6,320 nucleotides of DNA, from assembly GCA_025966435.1 (NCBI GenBank), contig JAICRQ010000211.1:1-6320 (forward strand). The letters are read 5' to 3'. Positions 1-5,585 of the stretch are shown here, one piece after another. Each line of letters starts with the position of its first letter. Position 1 is the first letter of the stretch. The DNA is from Anaerolineales bacterium (lineage in GTDB: Bacteria; Chloroflexota; Anaerolineae; Anaerolineales; Villigracilaceae). The notes under the pieces are model-generated. The model saw nothing but the letters and a program-made list of their open reading frames with translations, was not told the DNA's origin and made no database searches. The translations under genes and the position numbers were made by a program.

Positions 1-1538
1 GCGCGCAGCGCTGCAGAGGGGTCACTGCCCATGAACAGCGCAGGCATGGCACGCACCTGGAACGTGTTCGGACCGAATTCTTCTACATCGAAACTAAAGT
101 GCTGCAGGAGAGGTAATTGGGTAAGTAGTAACTGGGCGGAAGGAGGCGGAAGCGTTACAGCCACAGGAGTTAGCAAAGATTGAGATGGGATATTCTTCAT
201 CGTGTGCTGCGCCATCAGCTTCTCGAACAGGACGCGCTCGTGCGCGGCGTGCTGGTCCACGAGATACAACCCATCCGGACCTTCGGCAACGAGATACGTG
301 GCGCCGATCTGCCCAACCAGGCGAAGGAGAGGAATCTTTGTATGCTGCGAAGTCGTAATGGAGGTTTGCGTCGTACTCGAAGGCGGCGAACTAATATCGG
401 ATGTCGGTTCTCTGGTCTCTGATAACGGATCACTGCCTGCTATCAGCTCTTCATCATGACCAATCTTCCAATCCAAGCCGGTGTGACGAGGTTGCTCAGA
501 AGGAATTGTCCGCGTAGCTCCCCATAAACTTGGCGCCACATTCGGGACAGGAGAATATGCCAGCAGCGCTTTCCGCACCGAACGCTGGACGAAGCTGAAG
601 ACTTTGTCCTGGTTCCGGAAGCGCACTTCGGCTTTCGCCGGATGGACATTGACATCCACTTCGGCTGGAGGAATTTCCAGAAAAAGCGCGGTGAGCGGAT
701 ACCTCCCCACCATCAGCAGGGTGTGATATGCTTGTAAAAGGGCGGTGCTGAGGGAGACATCATGCACCCAGCGCCCGTTGATGAAAAACGTAATTTCCTT
801 GCGGTTGGAACGCGTCAGCGAAATGGGGCTGACAAACCCGGTGAGACTCAACCCGTTCTCTTCCGCCAGGACTTCCAGCATTTGTTTTGCCACATCCACC
901 CCGTACAACGCGGCAAGGATGGCGCGCCGATCGCCATCGCCTGACGTCTGCAGGGCAACGTTTCTTCCATCGGAGAGCTTGAACCGCTTTCCGGGGTATG
1001 CCAGCGCATAGCGAGTGACCAGCACGTCGGTTGCGCGGCGCTCTGTGGTGTCACTCTTCAGGAACTTCAAGCGAGCAGGGACGTTATAGAACAGATCCTC
1101 CACTCGCACGGTCGTGCCAACTGTCGTACCGACTTTCATCAGCTTATTGGCTAGCCCGCCTTCTACACGCAGGCGCGCTCCTTCCTGTTCGTTCTGCACG
1201 CGCGAGGTCACGGTCATCCTGGAAACGGAGCCGATGGACGCCAGGGCTTCGCCCCGAAACCCGAGCGTAGAAATGGAAAAAAGCTCGTCGGCGCGCGCCA
1301 GCTTGGAAGTCGCGTGGCGTGAGACAGCCAGCTCCAGCTCAGCAGAAGGGATGCCCGATCCGTCGTCGGCAACTTCGATCAGCTTCTTCCCCGCCTCCTC
1401 CACCGTGATCACAATCGATCGCGCGCCCGCATCCAGGGAATTCTCCAGCAACTCTTTTACAACCGAAGCCGGCCTCTCGACGACTTCCCCCGCTGCAATC
1501 TGCGAGGCGACTTCCGGTGATAGCAAGCGAATAGGCAT
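1..1538 (-). CDS. mutL: DNA mismatch repair protein MutL, endonuclease type (C-terminus cut by window edge)
   Basis: MutL is the ATP-driven matchmaker of mismatch repair; it couples MutS mismatch recognition to strand incision and acts as a dimer on DNA. The frame is open from the ATG at 1538 to the left edge (512 codons, no stop). The N-terminal GHKL ATPase motifs fall at the standard positions: ELLEN with E29 and N33, DDGSGI at 58-63, and GFRGEAL at 93-99. The transducer part ends near VDVNVHPAKAEVRF (about 295-309). A Ser/Thr/Pro-rich linker spans roughly 335-400. The C-terminal dimerisation domain starts near VGQIGATY (408) and contains DQHAAHERVLFE at 428-439, an exact match to the endonuclease motif DQHA(X)2E(X)4E. 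The family is usually about 600 residues, so roughly 100 residues, including the last metal-binding motifs, lie outside the window. The start is fixed by the canonical MPIRLLSPEVASQIAAGEVV opening. No Shine-Dalgarno sequence is visible; TATAAT lies 6 bases upstream. No mutS is seen here. Confidence 0.97.
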   Translation of the reverse strand, partial: MPIRLLSPEVASQIAAGEVVERPASVVKELLENSLDAGARSIVITVEEAGKKLIEVADDGSGIPSAELELAVSRHATSKLARADELFSISTLGFRGEALASIGSVSRMTVTSRVQNEQEGARLRVEGGLANKLMKVGTTVGTTVRVEDLFYNVPARLKFLKSDTTERRATDVLVTRYALAYPGKRFKLSDGRNVALQTSGDGDRRAILAALYGVDVAKQMLEVLAEENGLSLTGFVSPISLTRSNRKEITFFINGRWVHDVSLSTALLQAYHTLLMVGRYPLTALFLEIPPAEVDVNVHPAKAEVRFRNQDKVFSFVQRSVRKALLAYSPVPNVAPSLWGATRTIPSEQPRHTGLDWKIGHDEELIAGSDPLSETREPTSDISSPPSSTTQTSITTSQHTKIPLLRLVGQIGATYLVAEGPDGLYLVDQHAAHERVLFEKLMAQHTMKNIPSQSLLTPVAVTLPPPSAQLLLTQLPLLQHFSFDVEEFGPNTFQVRAMPALFMGSDPSAALR

Positions 1539-1544
1539 ACGAAG

Positions 1545-1550
1545 ATTATA
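1545..1550 (-). promoter_or_regulatory. -10 box of mutL, start-adjacent (leaderless)
   Basis: Read on the minus strand this is an exact TATAAT, with six bases (cttcgt) before the mutL ATG. Transcription normally begins about 7 bases after the hexamer, which would place +1 on or next to the A of the start codon. No Shine-Dalgarno sequence and no convincing -35 box are visible. Leaderless transcription is an inference from this spacing. Confidence 0.65.
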
Positions 1551-1563
1551 ACTCGCTGAGCGC

Positions 1564-1569
1564 TATAAT
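1564..1569 (+). promoter_or_regulatory. -10 box of the hydrolase gene, start-adjacent (leaderless)
   Basis: An exact TATAAT lies seven bases upstream of the ATG at 1577, with no Shine-Dalgarno sequence between. It points away from the mutL -10 box; only 13 bases separate the two hexamers, so the two promoters must share one stretch of DNA. A small palindrome CGCTgAGCG (1554-1562) lies in between. No clear -35 hexamer is seen. Confidence 0.65.
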
Positions 1570-1576
1570 TATCGGC

Positions 1577-2608
1577 ATGAAACGATTCATCCTCGCCATA
1601 AGCTTTATTCTGACGTCCTGTATGTCTGCACCTCAAGTTTCCACGGTCACATCTACATTCCCGGTCACGCCCACGCATACATTAATTCCCACTTCGACAC
1701 CCACCCTCACACCCGTACCAACACTCTCACCGACACCGGATCCTTATTATTTTTGGACGGTTGATTATCTGCGTACGCGCGCCTATGGAGGCGGGCAGAT
1801 CGAATTTTTGGAAGTCATGGCACAGAACCTGTACTTCACGCGTTATCTAATGCGCTATCCCAGCGACGGTTTGAACATTTACGGCTTTGCTGACATCCCC
1901 AACGACGAAGGTCCGCATCCGGTGGTGATTGCGCTACACGGATACATTGACCCGGCGATCTACTTCACGCTCGATTACACGGCGCACTATGCAGATGCCA
2001 TTTCGACCGCGGGCTACATCGTCCTGCACCCCAACCTGCGCGGCTACGCGCCCTCCGATAACGGTGAGAACCTCTTTCGGGTTGGTATGGCGATCGATGT
2101 GCTGAACCTGATTTCTCTGGTGCAGTCACAGAGCGGAGGGACAGATCTATTGCGAACCGCACGCCCCGACCGCATCGGGCTGTGGGGACACAGCATGGGC
2201 GGCGGCATCACCACGCGCGTATTGACCGTGACAGACGAAGTCCGCGCCGCGGTGTTGTATGGTGCGATGAGCGGCGACGAGCGCAAGAATTACGAGGCGA
2301 TTCTGGGATGGTCGGGGCAAGAGCGCGGGCTGGAGGAATTGAATGTTCCCCTCGAGGCGCTGAACCGCATCTCACCGATGTATTTTTTTCAGAACATCAC
2401 CGCGGCAGTCAGCATCCATCACGGCACAGCGGATGCTACCGTTCCAGTAGATTGGTCTGTCCTCACCTGCGATCAGCTTACAGCCCTCGGTAAGAGTGTG
2501 GAATGCATCTACTATCAGGATATGCCTCATACCTTTTACGGTGCAGGCGATGAGGAGTTTATTCAAAACACCGTGCGGTTTTTCAATCAGCATCTACAAT
2601 TGCCTTAA
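1577..2608 (+). CDS. Secreted alpha/beta-hydrolase lipoprotein (S9/dienelactone hydrolase-like)
   Basis: This is a predicted extracellular serine hydrolase of 343 residues; the substrate cannot be told from sequence. The N-terminus is a lipoprotein signal peptide: MKR, a hydrophobic stretch, then lipobox LTSC with C15 as the lipidated residue. Residues 16-56 are a Pro/Thr/Ser-rich stalk with TPT-type repeats that would hold the enzyme off the membrane. The catalytic domain covers about 90-343. It has an oxyanion-type HG at 121-122 after strand PVVIAL, nucleophile elbow GHSMGG with S206, a probable acid D286 in HGTAD, and a probable base H318 in MPHTF. The HGTAD plus late PHTF layout resembles prolyl oligopeptidase-like and dienelactone hydrolase-like families, so esterase or peptidase activity are both possible. 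It appears monocistronic: mutL diverges upstream and the next gene, 54 bp downstream, has its own TATAAT. The start is supported by the signal peptide and the adjacent -10 box. Confidence 0.9.
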   Translation: MKRFILAISFILTSCMSAPQVSTVTSTFPVTPTHTLIPTSTPTLTPVPTLSPTPDPYYFWTVDYLRTRAYGGGQIEFLEVMAQNLYFTRYLMRYPSDGLNIYGFADIPNDEGPHPVVIALHGYIDPAIYFTLDYTAHYADAISTAGYIVLHPNLRGYAPSDNGENLFRVGMAIDVLNLISLVQSQSGGTDLLRTARPDRIGLWGHSMGGGITTRVLTVTDEVRAAVLYGAMSGDERKNYEAILGWSGQERGLEELNVPLEALNRISPMYFFQNITAAVSIHHGTADATVPVDWSVLTCDQLTALGKSVECIYYQDMPHTFYGAGDEEFIQNTVRFFNQHLQLP

Positions 2609-2650
2609 CCTTGCGAAAGTTGAAAGACGAAACCTTCGCGAAATTTTCAG

Positions 2651-2656
2651 TATAAT
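2651..2656 (+). promoter_or_regulatory. -10 box of the HAD phosphatase gene, start-adjacent (leaderless)
   Basis: An exact TATAAT is followed by six bases (catcct) and the ATG at 2663. No Shine-Dalgarno sequence is present. A TTGAAA at 2620-2625 is too far upstream (25 bases) to be a normal -35 partner. The spacing predicts that transcription starts at or next to the start codon. Confidence 0.65.
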
Positions 2657-2662
2657 CATCCT

Positions 2663-3295
2663 ATGCGATTTACCACTTTATTTTTTGATCTGGATGATAC
2701 TCTCTATCCGTCTTCGACAGGTCTATGGCCGGCGATTAAGCAGCGCATGACCCTGTACATGATCGAGCGGCTTGGGTTGCCGGAAAGCGACGTCCCCTTT
2801 TTACGGGAACAGTACTTCAAAATGTACGGAACCACGTTACGCGGATTGGAGGAGAGGCATAAGGTAGATAAACAGGATTTCCTGGCGTACGTCCATGACC
2901 TGCCTCTCGCGGAGTACCTGTGCCCCAATCCGGTGGTCCGGGAAGTGATCTCTTCTCTACCGACCCGCAACCTCATCTTTACCAACGCGGACGTTTCCCA
3001 CGCCCGACGCGTCCTTGCCGCCCTCCAGTTGGAGGATCTCTTCTATACCATCGTGGACATCAACGAGGTCTCTCCATACTGCAAGCCCATGCCTGAATCT
3101 TTTGCCATCGCCATGGACCTCGCCGATGAACCTGACCCGCGCAAATGCGTCATGATCGACGACCTGCCGCGCACCACACGTGCCGCCCTCCAGGTGGGCA
3201 TGGCGAGCCTGTTATACGGCTGTGACGAGCCCACAGAAGATGCCAGTGGCGTCTTTACCGATTGGACTCACCTGCCTATTCTTTTAGGGGATTGA
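2663..3295 (+). CDS. HAD-superfamily hydrolase, pyrimidine 5'-nucleotidase-like
   Basis: This is a cytoplasmic phosphatase of 210 residues with the complete HAD core. Motif I is DLDDTLY with nucleophile D9 and acid/base D11. Motif II is the Thr of FTNAD (T107). Motif III is the Lys of CKPMPE (K141). Motif IV is MIDDLP with D166 and D167 for magnesium. A helical cap lies between motifs I and II (about 20-85). The DLDDTLYP opening and the FTNADVSHARRVL block closely resemble the pyrimidine 5'-nucleotidase branch of subfamily IA (yeast Sdt1 type), which removes phosphate from UMP/CMP-like nucleotides. That specificity is inference; a generic phosphoglycolate-phosphatase-like role is the alternative. 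No start earlier than 2663 is needed, since motif I begins at residue 9. Neighbours give no functional hint, and the gene seems to be transcribed alone. Confidence 0.9.
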   Translation: MRFTTLFFDLDDTLYPSSTGLWPAIKQRMTLYMIERLGLPESDVPFLREQYFKMYGTTLRGLEERHKVDKQDFLAYVHDLPLAEYLCPNPVVREVISSLPTRNLIFTNADVSHARRVLAALQLEDLFYTIVDINEVSPYCKPMPESFAIAMDLADEPDPRKCVMIDDLPRTTRAALQVGMASLLYGCDEPTEDASGVFTDWTHLPILLGD

Positions 3296-3301
3296 AGTAA
3301 A

Positions 3302-3318
3302 GCGGGATGCCATCCCGC
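3302..3318. repeat. Short perfect palindrome (hairpin) after the HAD gene
   Basis: GCGGGATG and CATCCCGC form an 8-bp perfect inverted repeat around one central base, starting 7 bp after the HAD stop codon. As RNA it would give a 6-bp GC-rich stem with a 5-base loop. No T-run follows (the next bases are caaggggg), so it is a poor classic terminator. It may stabilise the 3' end, act as a weak terminator, or be a copy of a dispersed palindromic repeat. Confidence 0.5.
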
Positions 3319-3398
3319 CAAGGGGGTAAGTTATACAAATCACATACTTCGTTCATACACATTCGTAACAATTCATTCATCAGTTATTAATCACGGCA

Positions 3399-3404
3399 TA
3401 GTAT
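3399..3404 (+). promoter_or_regulatory. Possible -10 box for the S41/YugP operon
   Basis: TAGTAT fits the loose TAnnnT form of a -10 box and lies in the AT-rich gap (3331-3400) upstream of the S41 protease gene. A start about 7 bases downstream would fall at 3411-3412. That gives a leader of about 30 bases before the GTG at 3442, enough to contain the GGAGG there. The -35 region is weak (TTCATC at 3376-3381). Low confidence. Confidence 0.35.
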
Positions 3405-3431
3405 CTTTGTTGTGTTTTCGTTAACCACTTT

Positions 3432-3436
3432 GGAGG
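3432..3436 (+). promoter_or_regulatory. Shine-Dalgarno GGAGG deciding the S41 start
   Basis: GGAGG is followed by five bases (catct) and then GTG at 3442. It supports 3442 over the in-frame upstream GTG at 3412, which has no Shine-Dalgarno sequence. Confidence 0.65.
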
Positions 3437-3441
3437 CATCT

Positions 3442-4755
3442 GTGAATCAAACGACTAAAACTATTCTGGGGGCATTTGTAGGGCTGATCCTGCTTGCTGG
3501 AGCGTTCTCCAGTGGATTTATTACTGGTCATCTTATGCCCGGGACGGGTCAATTACCGGTCCTGAGCGACTTCATCCCCGGGGCGCCAGACGTACAGCCT
3601 GAACAGGAGGCTGCAACTCCTGATGAACTGGGAACACTCTTTGCACCGTTCTGGGAAGCCTGGAACGTTGTCCACGACCAGTATGTGGAACAGCCCATCA
3701 ATGATGAACTACTGATGCAGGGCGCGATCCGCGGCATGATGGACGCGCTGGGCGACCAGCAGACGTTTTATATGGAACCGCAAGTCTATGAGAACGAGAC
3801 GTCTTCACTGCAAGGGCGCTATGAGGGCATCGGCGCCTATGTGGATACCGAAGGAGACTATCTGACGATCGTGAGTCCGATCGAGGGTTCTCCTGCCGAC
3901 CAGGCTGGATTGATGCCCGGCGACAAGGTCATCGCGATCGACGGTGAAGACCTGACCGGTGTGGCTCCTGAAGAGGCTCGCCTGAAGGTATTGGGACCGG
4001 AAGGGACCCAGGTCAACCTAACGGTGGCGCGCGAAGGGGAGCCAGCGCCCATCGAGTTCACCATTACCCGCGCCAAGATCGAGATTCGCAGCGCGGAAGG
4101 GAAGATGCTCGAGGACAATCTCGGCTATTTGGATATCAATACATTTGGCGAACAGACCACACGCGAGTTGCGCACCGCCCTGGATGATTTGCTCAAACAA
4201 AACCCGCGCGGCATTATCATTGATCTGCGTAATAACCCTGGCGGTTACCTAAGCACCTCTGTGGAAGTGGCATCGGAATTCATCGATGAAGGTGTCATCT
4301 TGTATGAGGAATATGGCGATGGGCGGCGCGAGGAGCACAGAGCTCTGGGGAATGGTCAGGCAACCGACATTCCTCTTGTGGTGTTAATTAATGAGGGTTC
4401 CGCCTCTGCCTCAGAAATTCTGGCTGGAGCCTTGCAGGACTACGATCGCGCTACACTGGTTGGAGTCAAATCCTTTGGGAAAGGCTCTGTGCAAAACTGG
4501 GTGCCCCTCTCCAATAACCAGGGCGCGGCGCGTGTCACGATCGCCCGCTGGCTCACGCCAGACGAACGACTGATCGACCACCTCGGACTTGAGCCGGATG
4601 TAGTAGTCGAGATGCCGCCGGAAGATTTTGAAACGGAACGCGATCCGCAGCTCGATGCAGCCGTCCAAACGCTGCTGGCGATCCTTGAAGGCAATGCCAT
4701 TCCCACGTCGCAACCTACATCCATCCCGGCGTTTACAGCCACACCTGTCCAGTAG
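3442..4755 (+). CDS. S41 family C-terminal processing protease (CtpA/CtpB-like)
   Basis: This is a membrane-anchored carboxyl-terminal processing serine protease that trims or degrades extracytoplasmic proteins. From the GTG at 3442 it is 437 residues, typical for the family. Residues 7-29 are an uncleaved signal anchor (LGAFVGLILLAGAF). Family-typical helices around 60-120 precede a PDZ domain at about 125-205, with a GSPADQAGLMPGD substrate-binding region at 149-161. The protease core runs from about 210 to 390 and contains GYLDINTFGEQT, DLRNNPGG and NEGSASASEILAGA. Catalytic S322 and K347 (in SFGKGSVQ) are 25 residues apart, as in CtpB and plant D1 protease, with Q351 as the third residue. 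The protein ends in a PTSQPTSIPAFTATP tail of about 20 residues that looks like a disordered extracellular extension. An in-frame GTG at 3412 would add 10 residues; GGAGG upstream of 3442 argues for the shorter form. The YugP-like gene follows after 32 bp, so both are probably cotranscribed. Confidence 0.93.
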   Translation: MNQTTKTILGAFVGLILLAGAFSSGFITGHLMPGTGQLPVLSDFIPGAPDVQPEQEAATPDELGTLFAPFWEAWNVVHDQYVEQPINDELLMQGAIRGMMDALGDQQTFYMEPQVYENETSSLQGRYEGIGAYVDTEGDYLTIVSPIEGSPADQAGLMPGDKVIAIDGEDLTGVAPEEARLKVLGPEGTQVNLTVAREGEPAPIEFTITRAKIEIRSAEGKMLEDNLGYLDINTFGEQTTRELRTALDDLLKQNPRGIIIDLRNNPGGYLSTSVEVASEFIDEGVILYEEYGDGRREEHRALGNGQATDIPLVVLINEGSASASEILAGALQDYDRATLVGVKSFGKGSVQNWVPLSNNQGAARVTIARWLTPDERLIDHLGLEPDVVVEMPPEDFETERDPQLDAAVQTLLAILEGNAIPTSQPTSIPAFTATPVQ

Positions 4756-4774
4756 CATACCTTAGCGTTATTCG

Positions 4775-4784
4775 AAAGGAAGGA
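4775..4784 (+). promoter_or_regulatory. Purine-rich ribosome binding site of the YugP-like gene
   Basis: AAAGGAAGGA lies just upstream of the ATG at 4788 and offers two overlapping AGGA cores. With no TATAAT in the 32-bp gap, it fits translation from an operon transcript that starts upstream of the S41 gene. Confidence 0.6.
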
Positions 4785-4787
4785 AAC

Positions 4788-5486
4788 ATGTTTTTCTTTG
4801 ATCCCATGTATCTATGTTTCATGATCCCTGCCCTCGCTCTGATGGGATTCGCCTCCTGGTATGTGCGGCATGCTTACAATAAGTGGAGCCAGGTACGCGC
4901 GACCAGCGGATTGACAGGTCATCAGGCAGCCCAGCGCTTGATCTCCACCGGGAATCTATATGGTGTCCAGGTCCAGGGAACTGCGGGACAGCTTAGTGAC
5001 CATTACGACCCGCGCAACAAGACATTGTTCCTGTCGGAAGGTGTTGCACACAGTCCTTCGGTGGCAGCGGTGGCGATCTCTGCGCACGAGCTGGGGCACG
5101 CCCTGCAGGACGCGGAGGATTACTTCCCAATGCGGATTCGCTCGATGCTTGTACCTGCTGTCAACATCGGCTCGAACCTGGGCTGGATACTGATTATGAT
5201 CGGGCTTGTCCTGCGCATGACGGAAGTTGCCTGGATCGGCGTGGCTGTCTTTGCGGCAGGTGCGCTGTTTGCGCTCGCCACCCTGCCCGTGGAATTCAAT
5301 GCATCTGCCCGAGCAAAGCAGCTGCTGTACGAAACGGGCATTATTCAAACGGAAGAGGAACGACGCGGAGTCAACCAGGTCCTCAACGCTGCCGCGCTCA
5401 CCTATGTGGCTGGGCTCATCACGGCAGTGCTGCAATTGCTCTACTATGTCTTTTTAGTCGGCGGCATAGGCAGACGCAGAGATTAA
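4788..5486 (+). CDS. YugP-like membrane zinc metallopeptidase
   Basis: This is an integral membrane metalloprotease of 232 residues, close to the usual length of the YugP family (peptidase_M_YugP type); its natural substrates are not established. A first membrane segment lies at about 7-25. The cytoplasmic or extracytoplasmic loop after it contains the family block GQLSDHYDPRNKTLFLSE (67-84). The zinc site is HELGH (H100, E101, H104), with the third ligand probably E169 in the family motif LPVEFNASARA. Further membrane segments fall at about 123-143, 147-168 and 204-227, so the active site is close to the membrane. The C-terminus ends in a basic GRRRD. It sits directly downstream of an S41 protease with a strong ribosome binding site and no promoter of its own, and it is followed by a strong terminator at 5539-5567. 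The pairing suggests a joint role in envelope protein quality control or processing, which is inference. It lacks the fused regulatory domains of HtpX/M48 enzymes. Confidence 0.92.
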   Translation: MFFFDPMYLCFMIPALALMGFASWYVRHAYNKWSQVRATSGLTGHQAAQRLISTGNLYGVQVQGTAGQLSDHYDPRNKTLFLSEGVAHSPSVAAVAISAHELGHALQDAEDYFPMRIRSMLVPAVNIGSNLGWILIMIGLVLRMTEVAWIGVAVFAAGALFALATLPVEFNASARAKQLLYETGIIQTEEERRGVNQVLNAAALTYVAGLITAVLQLLYYVFLVGGIGRRRD

Positions 5487-5493
5487 CAGATCC

Positions 5494-5524
5494 TGTCATT
5501 GCGAGGAGGGCTTCAGCCCGACGA
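5494..5524. repeat. Repeat-like intergenic element with a GGGCTTCAGCCC hairpin
   Basis: The stretch begins GTCATTGCGAGGAGGGC and continues through GGGC-TTCA-GCCC (5508-5519) into GACGA. Its opening resembles dispersed 'GTCATTGCGAG..GACGAAGCAATC' elements that I recall from intergenic DNA of several bacteria; here the usual ending appears replaced by cactcc. GAGGAG (5503-5508) and CTCCTC (5527-5532) add an outer inverted arm. Only one copy is in the window, so the repeat status rests on memory of the motif. Confidence 0.4.
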
Positions 5525-5538
5525 CACTCCTCTGAAAG

Positions 5539-5567
5539 AAACACCCGCGAACTTGTCGCGGGTGTTT
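5539..5567 (+). terminator. Intrinsic terminator after the YugP-like gene
   Basis: A perfect 12-bp stem (AAACACCCGCGA paired with TCGCGGGTGTTT) encloses a five-base loop ACTTG. The downstream arm ends in TTT followed by GTGT, a weak T-tract. It lies 52 bp after the protease stop and would end the S41/YugP transcript. The stem is A-rich on one side and T-rich on the other, so it could work in both directions. Confidence 0.8.
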
Positions 5568-5570
5568 GTG

Positions 5571-5576
5571 TATAAT
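5571..5576 (+). promoter_or_regulatory. -10 box of the UPF0104 gene, start-adjacent
   Basis: An exact TATAAT begins only four bases after the terminator stem and is nine bases upstream of the ATG at 5586. There is no Shine-Dalgarno sequence (cctcccgat intervenes). Any -35 element would have to lie inside the terminator stem. A leader of zero to three bases is predicted. Confidence 0.6.
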
Positions 5577-5585
5577 CCTCCCGAT

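Noticed and set aside
1114..1551. Plus-strand open frame of 145 codons opposite mutL
   Set aside because: It is antisense to a MutL frame with all ATPase motifs in place, has Ser/Arg-rich composition with no recognisable domain, and overlaps the mutL start region.
1681..1740. Simple-sequence repeat or CRISPR-like array in the ACACCC-rich stretch
   Set aside because: It is the coding sequence of the lipoprotein's Pro/Thr stalk; the units are short, imperfect and in frame, with no spacers.
2611..2642. Possible terminator between the hydrolase and HAD genes (TTGCGAA ... TTCGCGAA)
   Set aside because: The stem is imperfect, with a bulge and mismatches around a nine-base loop, and is followed by only a short ATTTTC; too weak to call.
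2496..2750. Plus-strand frame of 84 codons bridging the hydrolase and HAD genes
   Set aside because: It overlaps the 3' end of the hydrolase and motif I of the phosphatase in another frame; no start signal or recognisable domain.
4411..4758. Minus-strand open frame of 115 codons at the 3' end of the S41 gene
   Set aside because: The S41 catalytic Lys and Gln and the C-terminal tail are encoded on the other strand here; the antisense product looks random.
4956..5435. Minus-strand open frame of 159 codons opposite the YugP-like gene
   Set aside because: It is Arg/His/Cys-rich without domains, lies wholly inside a confidently identified gene, and has no promoter or ribosome binding site.
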